Shown here: positions 1 to 7,182 of the stretch, in pieces
Position numbering within the stretch: the first letter of the stretch is position 1
Layout of the letters: each line of letters opens with the position of its first letter
From: Gammaproteobacteria bacterium UBA6968
GTDB lineage: Bacteria; Pseudomonadota; Gammaproteobacteria; Pseudomonadales; Azotimanducaceae
NCBI GenBank assembly: GCA_002450255.1
Contig: DJYW01000186.1
Coordinates: 4,295-16,738 of the forward strand
Reading direction: 5' to 3'
Length of the DNA: 12,444 nt
Position numbers and translations under genes: made by a program
Notes under the pieces: generated by a model
The model's input: only the letters and a program-made list of their open reading frames with translations
Told to the model about the DNA's origin: nothing
The model's database searches: none

Positions 1-24
1 GCGGTCAGCGGTCAGCGGTCAGCG
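1..24. repeat. Heptanucleotide tandem repeat at window edge
   Basis: Three perfect copies of GCGGTCA followed by a partial fourth (GCG) begin at the first base. The array is cut by the window edge, so its true copy number is unknown. Read in frame 1, the strand is open from base 1 to a TAA at 64-66, so this might be the 3' end of a truncated plus-strand gene, but 21 codons are too few to judge. Confidence 0.7.
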
Positions 25-149
25 ATCTTGATTGGATATGTAGCCGAAAGAAAATTGCATCTGTAACACTTGGGGGGCCTGTTCCCTGATCAGAGCATAT
101 GACAATTGGTAACATAGGCGTCATGAGCCTGCTTTTAAACGCCCAAAGA

Positions 150-186
150 AAAACCCGATAAGTCACAAAGTATCTTATCGGGTTTT
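150..186 (-). terminator. Intrinsic terminator, probably bidirectional
   Basis: A perfect 13-bp inverted repeat (AAAACCCGATAAG at 150-162, its complement at 174-186) encloses an 11-base loop. On the minus strand the stem runs into TTTTT, as expected for an intrinsic terminator of the outer-membrane protein gene that ends at 284. On the plus strand the stem itself ends in GGGTTTT and a T-rich stretch follows, so it could also stop transcription entering from the left. Confidence 0.85.
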
Positions 187-283
187 ACCTTTATGATCCT
201 TTTTTCATCGGATCTCTGTTTTTTGACGACATTCGCGAAAGCAACTTACAAGAATGTTCGCTAAAGCAGATCAACAGACAGCA

Positions 284-889
284 TTAAAAGTAATACGTTG
301 CGCTCAACTGCTTAAGCCGACGCTTATCGCCACCAGCTATAAACGAGACAGCGAAGTTGTCGCCAATGTTATAGCCGAGGCCGAGGGTCATACCACTTGG
401 ATTCTTTTCTTTTAGTGTCAGCTTATCTAATTTTGCTTCGTCGCCGTCTTCATCTATTGAAACCAGGTCTGTAAAGGAAAGAGTCAAATCGCTCTTTACA
501 ATTGAGTAGCCTACGCCAGCCCAGAGCTTATCTGAGATGTGATACGTCGGCATCACGTGGATGTAGTACTTGAGCTTCTGTTTTCCACTCGCTTTTCCCC
601 ACTTTCCGACGGTTTTGCCTTTCTCTACGGCTTTTCCTGCACCCATTGACGCTGTTTTTGCTCCGGAACCAAATCCACCGATGAGCCTCACACCAAAGTT
701 GTTATCTTCAAAGCGATAAGCATACACGGCTTCTAACGATAGAGGCTTGGTTTTGATGGATCCAACAGGGTCAGCGACCCCTTTCTGGTTTCCGTAGGCC
801 AGACCTACACCAAACTTTCCTTCGGCGGCGGCGGCTGCGCTAAAGCCAACTGCCGACAATAAAATCATCAACGCACTAAATATTTTCAT
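284..889 (-). CDS. Small outer-membrane beta-barrel protein
   Basis: Predicted 201-residue precursor of an outer-membrane beta-barrel protein; substrate or role unknown. The chosen ATG (887-889) gives a textbook signal peptide: MKIF, a hydrophobic core, then an alanine run with likely signal-peptidase I cleavage after Ala22. A TAGGA Shine-Dalgarno lies about 9 bases upstream; the frame stays open to 955, but that longer form would bury the signal peptide. The mature part alternates aromatic/hydrophobic and polar residues (for example GVGLAYG, LGLGYNIG) and ends in SATYYF, a C-terminal aromatic beta-signal typical of proteins inserted by the BAM complex. Residues about 73-106 form an unusually long, Gly/Lys-rich segment, probably a surface loop. 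It resembles the general OMP_b-brl/OmpW-like size class, but I cannot assign a specific family. It stands alone, with a terminator downstream. Confidence 0.8.
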   Translation of the reverse strand: MKIFSALMILLSAVGFSAAAAAEGKFGVGLAYGNQKGVADPVGSIKTKPLSLEAVYAYRFEDNNFGVRLIGGFGSGAKTASMGAGKAVEKGKTVGKWGKASGKQKLKYYIHVMPTYHISDKLWAGVGYSIVKSDLTLSFTDLVSIDEDGDEAKLDKLTLKEKNPSGMTLGLGYNIGDNFAVSFIAGGDKRRLKQLSATYYF

Positions 890-1497
890 TGACCTAATTC
901 CTAATTGTTGAACTCTGTTTTCTCGGTTGCGGCAAAGCAAATCAGCAGCAGTCACTCATTTGTTTCAGTAAGTCGCTTTGCTGACTTTCCAGCGATTCAA
1001 CTTGCCGTCCTTGCAGCAGGTGAAATACAAATCGGGACTGTTATTTACTCGGTACGACCAACTCGATTTCGCGGCTCATACTAAGAGTTATAATTTTTGC
1101 CAGAAATCAGGAATCGATAGTCGGTATGAAAGTGCTGGTTTACGGTATTTCTCCCTTTTAGTTACAGATTTAATGCGGTATTCGGCTGGTTTTGGCTACG
1201 CTCTAGGTAATTACAACGAGAGAGATCCTTTGAGATAGCTATAGATAACCGCGACTACGTTCTCCTCAGAAATCCCTTCCAAACCAGTAAAAACACAGAT
1301 GCTAAGAGTTAATATAAGTAAATTCAGGGGCGCTAATATAAACGCACCAGAATAAACGCATTAGATTGATGCCAATTGACTCGAGCGCGACGGTGCTGCA
1401 CTTGAGCAGCACTGGATAGGGACGTGAGCAGCCAGCTTAAACTGCCAATGGAATAGCGAACGTAAGATCGAATGGGACAGAAGCGATTGAAGGGTAA
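890..1497. other. Intergenic region without a convincing gene
   Basis: About 600 bases between the outer-membrane protein start and the SDR stop. An open frame on the plus strand (978-1238) begins with TTG, lacks a ribosome-binding site and has no recognisable product. The region contains a 9-bp direct repeat ATAAACGCA (1338-1346 and 1352-1360) in an A/T-rich stretch, and a hairpin at 1393-1412. The promoter of the outer-membrane protein gene should lie in roughly 890-980, but I see no clear -35/-10 pair. Confidence 0.5.
1393..1412 (-). other. Hairpin 3' of the SDR gene
   Basis: Perfect 7-bp inverted repeat (GTGCTGC / GCAGCAC) with a 6-base loop, about 85 bases downstream of the SDR stop. 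There is no T-run on either strand, so it is not a canonical intrinsic terminator; it could be an RNA 3'-end stabilising structure or a protein site. Confidence 0.4.
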
Positions 1498-2211
1498 TCA
1501 CCAAGGGATTGTTTCGCCATTCAACCTTAGGAGTGCGCCGGTAGTTGCAGGTTGTATCGACTCTATTAGGGCAACCAACTGGTCTGCACAAACTTCCGCG
1601 GTTTGGAGATTAGATGTCCTTTTCGCCACATATTTCTCGGACAGATTCGTCAAGGTTGTTCCGGGATGCACAGCAACAATACACGCGTCGTTACGCCAAC
1701 GTAATGCTTCAATGGCTGCGCACTTAACGCCCATATTCAAAGCAGCTTTGGACATTCGGTATCCATACCATCCGCCGCTACGGTTATCTTCGATGCTGCC
1801 GACCTGTGCGGACAAAAACACTGCTACCGGGCGATCGGCTTTGCGCAGACCGCGCTCGCACGCTGCAAAACATAGCATTGGCCCACTCGCATTGACCGCA
1901 AAGTCCATCGCGAGTTTTGACGATTGCAGCGCGCGAAGACTTTTTTCTGGTCCGCCTAAGGGCCCATCCAAGTATCCCGTTGCGCACACCCAAAGATCGA
2001 TGCTGTCCAGACGCCCGTCTACATACTCTTTGAGGATCTGCGGATCATCCGGCTGAGCTAGGTCAAAGTGAAACCAACTTAGGTTCGGTGCCTCAATCGG
2101 CGGTTGCCGACGCGCGAACGTTGCAATGATTTTACACCCGTCGATCTGCAACAACTGTTGCAGCAAAGCGGATCCAATACCGCCTGTAGCGCCCATCAAA
2201 ACAATGTTCAT
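1498..2211 (-). CDS. SDR family NAD(P)-dependent oxidoreductase (C-factor/CsgA-like)
   Basis: 237-residue short-chain dehydrogenase/reductase with a Rossmann fold; substrate unknown, cytoplasmic. The N-terminal dinucleotide-binding motif GATGGIG is at residues 7-13, an acidic FDL follows strand beta-3 near 49-51, VCATG near 75-79 replaces the usual NNAG, the catalytic Ser is likely Ser134 (FLSAQVGS) and the active-site pair is Tyr151-x3-Lys155 (YRMSK). HPGTT (182-186) is the post-beta-6 cofactor motif. The ending NGETIPW resembles SDRs I know from photolyase/ChrR-type stress loci. The frame is open to 2349, but the Rossmann motif only makes sense from the ATG at 2209-2211. The purine stretch AGGGAAAAG lies upstream, at suboptimal spacing. 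It is transcribed away from the HiPIP-MerR pair and probably shares a control region with it. Confidence 0.88.
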   Translation of the reverse strand: MNIVLMGATGGIGSALLQQLLQIDGCKIIATFARRQPPIEAPNLSWFHFDLAQPDDPQILKEYVDGRLDSIDLWVCATGYLDGPLGGPEKSLRALQSSKLAMDFAVNASGPMLCFAACERGLRKADRPVAVFLSAQVGSIEDNRSGGWYGYRMSKAALNMGVKCAAIEALRWRNDACIVAVHPGTTLTNLSEKYVAKRTSNLQTAEVCADQLVALIESIQPATTGALLRLNGETIPW

Positions 2212-2370
2212 AGTCGTAACTTTTCCCTGTAAGTGTCTAACTCTGCAGACCCGCGGCATAGTTACGGTTACGTTTATCATTAACAATGTTAGGAAATTGT
2301 ATTTTCCTAGTTGATTTTTAGGGTTCATTTCGACATGATTATTCGACATTTCCTCACCAAAGTAATCCTA
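2212..2370. promoter_or_regulatory. Divergent control region between SDR and HiPIP genes
   Basis: 159 bases separate the two divergent start codons. The segment is A/T-rich in its centre and contains the perfect dyad at 2290-2309, a smaller dyad TAAC-AAT-GTTA (2281-2291), and a direct repeat GTTACG-GTTACG (2261-2272). On the minus strand TTGTTA followed after 16 bases by TAACTA is the best, but weak, promoter-like pair for the SDR. That MerR-type protein 2717-3649 acts here is inferred from position only. Confidence 0.4.
2290..2309. promoter_or_regulatory. Candidate operator: perfect 7-bp dyad
   Basis: TAGGAAA (2290-2296), six-base spacer, TTTCCTA (2303-2309). The arms are exact reverse complements, 20 bp end to end, the size expected for a site of a dimeric regulator. 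It lies about 60 bases before the HiPIP start and 80 before the SDR start, so it could influence both. Confidence 0.4.
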
Positions 2371-2688
2371 ATGACTAACCTGACTCGTCGCTCTGTTCTG
2401 AGCGCTGGGGCTGCCGTGTGTGCAGCGTCAGTGATTCCATCCAAGCTTATCGCCCAAGAATTGCCTATGATTGAAGCTTCTGATCCGCTCGCAATCGCGC
2501 TCGGCTATCACGCTGATGCGACTGCGGTAGATCCGCAGAAGTACCCAAAGCGTCCTGCTAATGCCCCTCAATTTTGTAGTAATTGCACGCTATACATTGC
2601 CGAAAACGACAAAGTAGGAAAATGCACAGCGATTCCAGGCAAGCTCGTGGCGGCAGAAGCCTGGTGCAACGCTTGGATCAAGGCGTAG
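2371..2688 (+). CDS. High-potential iron-sulfur protein (HiPIP), Tat-exported
   Basis: 105-residue precursor of a small periplasmic [4Fe-4S] electron carrier. Residues 5-13 (TRRSVLSAG) form a twin-arginine motif followed by an Ala-rich hydrophobic region; cleavage is likely just after LIA (residue 28), as cofactor-loaded HiPIPs use the Tat route. The four cluster ligands are Cys69 and Cys72 (FCSNC), Cys85 (GKC) and Cys99 (AWC), giving C-x2-C-x12-C-x13-C, the HiPIP arrangement; FCSNCTLY and the Trp next to the last Cys are also family-like. HiPIPs donate electrons to photosynthetic reaction centres, terminal oxidases or other reductases; the partner here is unknown. An upstream in-frame ATG (2335) is possible, but it puts 12 extra residues before the Tat motif. 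The MerR-type gene follows after 28 bases, suggesting cotranscription. Confidence 0.9.
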   Translation: MTNLTRRSVLSAGAAVCAASVIPSKLIAQELPMIEASDPLAIALGYHADATAVDPQKYPKRPANAPQFCSNCTLYIAENDKVGKCTAIPGKLVAAEAWCNAWIKA

Positions 2689-2716
2689 TTTGTTTGATTT
2701 TTTACCTTACTGAAGA

Positions 2717-3649
2717 ATGGCTAAGACTATGGATAAGCTGACGATTGGGGCTGTCTCTAACCTTACTGGGATACCAACTCACACGCTGCGAAAGTGGGAG
2801 AGCCGCCACCATGTCGTCACGCCGGAACGCAGCGAAACCGGACGGCGTTTTTATACCAGCAATCATGTTGAACGATTGCAGCATGTAAAGCAGCTTATGG
2901 CTAAGGGCCATGCCCTGGGCGAGCTAGCAAAGCTCTCTAAGGAAGACCTTGCGGGGTTGGCCCAAGTGCATTTAGACAGCGACCGCAAGCTCAGAAACCA
3001 AGAGAACGTCACGTTCGTAGGAACCCATCTCACGGCTATGATTGAACGTGAAGGCGAAAAGCGGTTTTCGTCAGCGACGCTTAATCGCCTGACCTTCGAA
3101 GATTGGATGAACCGTGATAGTCAAGGCATCGCTGCCCACGGCTCTTTAGTTGTCGAGTGTTCAACGCTACCGGATTCGGTGGTAAACGACTTGAGCACAC
3201 TTCGACGGAGCGGCTACAGCCGCGTGGTCTGCATCTACAGTTTCGCGCCGCGCCGCGCTGAAAGGCTTCTGGCATCACATATGGTTGAGCCGCTGAAAGC
3301 GCCAGTCTCGTCCGCTCAAATTGCGCAGCAACTCAGCCTGCCAGCTGTTGCGCCGAACGACCTTGACCCTCAACCCAGCCGCTTCAACCCTAAGCAACTG
3401 GCGAAAATCGCTAATATGATCCCTAGCCTCCACTGTGAGTGCCCAAATCATATTGCCAAGCTGTTAATCGATGTCAGCGGCTTCGAACAATACTGCAAGG
3501 AATGCGAGGATGAAGATCCGAAGCAGCGCGCTCTGCACGTAGAGCTTGGTCGAATGACCGCACAAGTGCGCACGTTGCTGGAGGACGCACTCAATATGGT
3601 CGCTGAAGCCGACGGGCTGGACCTAGCCACTTTTTCAACCTCATCCTAG
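2717..3649 (+). CDS. MerR-family transcriptional regulator with Cys-containing C-terminal domain
   Basis: 310-residue DNA-binding regulator. Residues 8-75 are a MerR-type winged helix-turn-helix: LTIGAVSNLTGIPTHTLRKW, then the wing with GRRFY (43-46) and a helix ending near GHALGELAKLS. The overall plan resembles LitR/CarH-like proteins, but the middle (about 95-205) has no DxHxxG or ExxxH motif for cobalamin, so B12 light sensing is not supported. The C-terminal part (about 223-300) is helical and carries Cys240-x-Cys242-Pro with His245, then Cys260-x2-Cys263. I recall a similar CxCP...C domain in other proteobacterial MerR proteins, but have not verified it. Two ATGs compete (2717 and 2729); the ribosome site GAAG sits poorly for both. 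It lies 28 bases after the HiPIP gene and is a plausible regulator of the HiPIP/SDR region. Effector unknown. Confidence 0.85.
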   Translation: MAKTMDKLTIGAVSNLTGIPTHTLRKWESRHHVVTPERSETGRRFYTSNHVERLQHVKQLMAKGHALGELAKLSKEDLAGLAQVHLDSDRKLRNQENVTFVGTHLTAMIEREGEKRFSSATLNRLTFEDWMNRDSQGIAAHGSLVVECSTLPDSVVNDLSTLRRSGYSRVVCIYSFAPRRAERLLASHMVEPLKAPVSSAQIAQQLSLPAVAPNDLDPQPSRFNPKQLAKIANMIPSLHCECPNHIAKLLIDVSGFEQYCKECEDEDPKQRALHVELGRMTAQVRTLLEDALNMVAEADGLDLATFSTSS

Positions 3650-3656
3650 GGCTAGA

Positions 3657-3680
3657 CTGGGTCGGCTGAAAACGACCCAG
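3657..3680 (+). terminator. Hairpin after the MerR-type gene, terminator-like without T-run
   Basis: Perfect 8-bp stem CTGGGTCG / CGACCCAG around an 8-base loop, starting eight bases after the regulator's stop codon. Its position fits a 3' end of the HiPIP-MerR transcript, but no T-tract follows, so intrinsic termination is uncertain. Confidence 0.45.
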
Positions 3681-4230
3681 GATGTGCGAGGACCGGCAGG
3701 CTCTGTATCCTATTTATTCGCCGGCTGCGTTAACCACTCAATTGTCGCCCAGATTTTTTGCTTCTGCGTGAACTATTCGGGCGCGAGATATGATGGTTCG
3801 AATTAACACGGGGCACCAATCTAATTTCGATGGTGCGGGTGTCTTTTGTTCCGACGAGCCCTGAAAATTGAACAGATTCTAAAACACAGCGAAGAATGTA
3901 AAAATAGATTTGAATCGCTATAGAAGTTTTAAGAGAGCTGCGCTGTGGCGCGCGCTCTTTCTCCTCCATTTTGACAAGAGGCTTAATACATTCCAGGCTT
4001 GATCAGTGCGCCGCTTGGCTACCTTCAATGAGCGACGGAAATGGCACAAATAGGCACTGGCGAGACAAGGTAGGCCCACAAAACGCTGTGAACCCTTCTT
4101 TTAAGTAGGCCTTTACCGGGGGCAATTCTATCGCCACGTCACACTCGATCGCGGCGATATGTGTTGTTGCTGCTGATCCGACGGCCACCAACATCAGGCC
4201 GCCGTTTTCTCATCTTTTAAGAGAAGGGCA
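3681..4230. other. Intergenic region between MerR-type gene and folE2
   Basis: About 550 bases with no gene I can recognise. Open frames on the minus strand exist (3730-3969; 4003-4194, listed separately). A GC-rich imperfect hairpin (about 3931-3958, arms AGAGAGC-GCGC and GCGC-GCTCTTT) may be a terminator remnant on the plus strand. No tRNA, rRNA or mobile-element end is visible. Confidence 0.4.
4003..4194 (-). CDS. Doubtful small hypothetical protein downstream of folE2
   Basis: 63-codon frame starting 36 bases after the folE2 stop on the same strand. The product begins MLVAVGSAATTHIAAIECDV and contains four cysteines and no recognised motif. Its third codon positions look reasonable for this genome, which is the main argument for coding. 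Against it: only a weak GGCGG ribosome site, no family resemblance, and short length. It may be chance. Confidence 0.25.
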   Translation of the reverse strand: MLVAVGSAATTHIAAIECDVAIELPPVKAYLKEGFTAFCGPTLSRQCLFVPFPSLIEGSQAAH

Positions 4231-5178
4231 TTATGGGATAGGGAGGTATCCGTCCTCTTTGCCCTTCGTAAAGACCCCTACCGCATCATGTGCGTGAAGA
4301 CTCTCGTGATGCTCAATTCGCACCCAGAAATCACTCCAACGGGAGTCTTCATTAAATTGATCTTTCAAGCGTCGGCCAGCGTCTTCAACGAACATCAGGT
4401 TCTTTCCGTTGAGTCGAGCAAATTCTTGCTCGTCCTCTCGCTTGACCGCGCTCTGCACCGGCGTTTTCAGCGCCTCTTCCGCCTGATTAATTAACGCGGT
4501 GATCGGAAATTCTTCCAGCGATGGATCAAGACGGACCAGAATTTTCGCAGTACTGCGCTGGCTATGTGGCGTCGCTAGGATGCCCTCTTCCGTACCAATC
4601 CAGGACTTAACATCTTCTATGGATACTGCTCCTGAAGCACCGAAATCAGCTTCGAATTGCTCTTGGATCAGTTGCCTAGCAAGTGCCGCTGAACAAGGAC
4701 AGGTCGACGAGTATTGAACGCTGACGGAAAGCTCTAACGCGATTTCGCCTTGGATTAGGGTTCCCTTAACCATAACAGGATAGGATGCCCAGCCTCGGTT
4801 GTCGCTCAATAATGCTTTGCGACGAATGAAATAGTCGAACTCAAATTGCACAAAAGCGTTGGTGCTTAGGTCGCGATGAGACTCAAGGATGGATGAGAGC
4901 AGTAACTTCAATCCAGACGCAGTCAAGGGCCGCGTCTCTGCGTGTTCGTCTAAGATGAGATACAAGCGCGACATATGGATGCCTTTCGCTTTGGGATCGG
5001 ACAGATTCACATAGACCTGTACATCTGCTTGTACATCTTTAATCGTATCGGCATCTTTTACGCGTAGAGGCTGATGTACGCTGCCCATACCAACCCAGTC
5101 TAAAGTGGTCTGCTCCTTGGCGAGTGTCTTATTCGCAATATCCGGCATGCGATTGGTCGCCAACTTCGGTGTAGACAT
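4231..5178 (-). CDS. folE2: GTP cyclohydrolase IB (FolE2)
   Basis: 315-residue cytoplasmic enzyme converting GTP to 7,8-dihydroneopterin triphosphate, the first step towards tetrahydrofolate (and queuosine precursors). It is the type IB, metal-flexible form, unrelated in sequence to zinc-dependent FolE. Family motifs run in order: VNLSDPKAKGIHMSRLY (57-73), the active-site region STCPCSAAL with Cys160 and Cys162, TPHSQRS (203-209), FVEDAGRRL (263-271), and the C-terminal IEHHESLHAHDAV (288-300). Length matches the family. The ATG has TAGGA seven bases upstream. FolE2 is often produced under zinc limitation through Zur, but I see no Zur-like box here. Instead, the upstream region carries the dyad at 5242-5260 and hairpin at 5204-5222. 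It appears monocistronic. Confidence 0.95.
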   Translation of the reverse strand: MSTPKLATNRMPDIANKTLAKEQTTLDWVGMGSVHQPLRVKDADTIKDVQADVQVYVNLSDPKAKGIHMSRLYLILDEHAETRPLTASGLKLLLSSILESHRDLSTNAFVQFEFDYFIRRKALLSDNRGWASYPVMVKGTLIQGEIALELSVSVQYSSTCPCSAALARQLIQEQFEADFGASGAVSIEDVKSWIGTEEGILATPHSQRSTAKILVRLDPSLEEFPITALINQAEEALKTPVQSAVKREDEQEFARLNGKNLMFVEDAGRRLKDQFNEDSRWSDFWVRIEHHESLHAHDAVGVFTKGKEDGYLPIP

Positions 5179-5203
5179 GACTATTCCTAATTTGTTTTAT
5201 TTT

Positions 5204-5222
5204 GAAGCGCCCTCTGCGCTTC
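5204..5222 (-). promoter_or_regulatory. Hairpin in folE2 leader
   Basis: Perfect 7-bp GC-rich inverted repeat GAAGCGC / GCGCTTC with a 5-base loop, 26-44 bases upstream of the folE2 start. On the minus strand it is followed by an A-rich segment, not T, so it is not a terminator. It may be a translation-influencing leader structure or a protein site. Confidence 0.4.
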
Positions 5223-5241
5223 TTTGATCCTTAGTCTGCGT

Positions 5242-5260
5242 ACCTCATAGTCAATGAGGT
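5242..5260. promoter_or_regulatory. Candidate operator/promoter dyad upstream of folE2
   Basis: Perfect inverted repeat ACCTCAT / ATGAGGT with a 5-base centre. On the minus strand the centre reads TTGACT, a good -35 match, directed towards folE2; the best -10 partner (AAGGAT, 16 bases on) is weak. On the plus strand the right arm supplies the Shine-Dalgarno (GAGGT) of the 28-codon frame at 5265, so the dyad could govern both directions. Confidence 0.4.
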
Positions 5261-5264
5261 GTGA

Positions 5265-5351
5265 ATGCTTAGAATGAACACCAACCACCTTAAATCCACA
5301 TTAGCAGGGATTCTGCTCGGCTCAATCTGTTCGTACGCTTTGTTGAACTAG
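5265..5351 (+). CDS. Candidate 28-residue hydrophobic small protein or leader peptide
   Basis: Short frame divergent from folE2. A good Shine-Dalgarno (GAGGTG) stands five bases before the ATG; a second in-frame ATG follows at 5274. The product has a polar, basic start (NTNHLKS) and a hydrophobic stretch STLAGILLGSICSYALL, like a signal anchor or the N-terminus of an exported protein, then stops. It could be a small membrane protein, a regulatory leader, or the surviving 5' end of a decayed secreted-protein gene. No homologue is recognised. Too short to be certain. Confidence 0.35.
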   Translation: MLRMNTNHLKSTLAGILLGSICSYALLN

Positions 5352-5414
5352 ATATCAGGACCTGTTTACGTTAGCTCATAAATGGTTTCCCTTGTTTTTT
5401 ATGAGCGATCTCTC

Positions 5415-5545
5415 CTTCTATCTCTTCCATCTCTTCTATCTCTTCTATGCGCTTTCTGTGCAACTTCTATGTATGCAACCTCTCTGGACTTTCTTTGCAC
5501 TTTCTTTGGATCTTCTTTGAATGCTCTTCAGGTACTTTCTGAGTC
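5415..5545. repeat. Phased purine/pyrimidine-asymmetric repeat tract
   Basis: Plus strand: CTTCTATCT-type units begin at 5415, 5424, 5433 and 5442 (9-bp period, one unit with a C substitution), then looser CTTTCT/CTTCT units recur every 9-15 bases to about 5545. The minus strand is correspondingly AGAAAG/GAAG-rich. Read on the minus strand the 9-bp units encode (I/M)-E-E triplets ending in a short tail before a TAA, but stops break the frame upstream and no start is evident. The plus-strand frame 5382-5648 has no ribosome-binding site and is Leu/Ser-rich only because of the base skew. No function assigned. Confidence 0.6.
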
Positions 5546-5650
5546 TTACGGGCGTCGTCTGGAACTTTTACCTATCTATGCTTTATCGCGACATAATCTA
5601 TTCGCGAAAACAACCCTTTTTCATAGAACCTTAGGGACTGACCAATAACC

Positions 5651-5838
5651 TCATTTGAGACTACTTACTTCCGCGTCTGTCAGTTCCCGACTCTCGCTAC
5701 TCAACATGACAGGGATGCCGTCTCTGATGGGATAGGCAAGCCTGCTAGCGCGACACCACAGCTCGTTCTCATCACGCCGCAGCACCAAAATCCCTCGACT
5801 TACAGGGCATACCAATAGTTCCAGCAATTGACTATCCA

Positions 5839-5839
<1 letters not shown>
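5651..5839 (-). CDS. Trm112/YcaR (UPF0434) family small protein
   Basis: 62-residue YcaR-like protein: [16 protein letters not shown] at the N-terminus and [13 protein letters not shown] (34-46), the diagnostic LAxPxRDGIPV signature. Only Cys11 and Cys29 remain; the second cysteine of the CPxC knuckle in E. coli YcaR is Ser14, so a full zinc site is unlikely. Trm112-type proteins are partners of methyltransferases in eukaryotes and archaea; the bacterial role is unclear. Its ATG overlaps the purA stop (TAATG), and GGAGG from the end of purA serves as ribosome site, so it is translationally coupled to purA. It is often found beside lpxK/kdsB in other gammaproteobacteria, so the purA neighbourhood is less familiar to me. 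Confidence 0.85.
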
Positions 5840-7149
<1,310 letters not shown>

Positions 7150-7182
7150 CTAAATCCACAAGATAATAACCACTGAGTTTGA

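Noticed and set aside
978..1238. 86-codon plus-strand frame
   Set aside because: It begins with TTG without a ribosome site, and the product has no motif or plausible composition.
1472..2056. 194-codon plus-strand frame
   Set aside because: It is antisense to the SDR gene, whose motifs are unambiguous; this frame is a shadow.
2717..3649. Cobalamin-dependent light sensor (LitR/CarH)
   Set aside because: The general layout is similar, but no B12-binding DxHxxG or ExxxH motif is present in the middle domain.
3730..3969. 79-codon minus-strand frame starting MEEKERAP
   Set aside because: No ribosome site before the ATG and no recognisable family; the composition looks like non-coding sequence.
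5225..5252. TGATCC followed by ATAG, reminiscent of an RpoE/ChrR-type ECF promoter
   Set aside because: The -10 part does not match well, and TGATCC also occurs elsewhere in the window without a promoter context (near 194).
5415..5545. CRISPR array
   Set aside because: Units are 9-15 bases with no constant 24-37-base repeat or unique spacers, and no cas genes are nearby.
5382..5648. 88-codon plus-strand frame rich in Leu and Ser, looking like a membrane protein
   Set aside because: The hydrophobicity follows from the pyrimidine-rich repeat tract, and there is no Shine-Dalgarno before the ATG.
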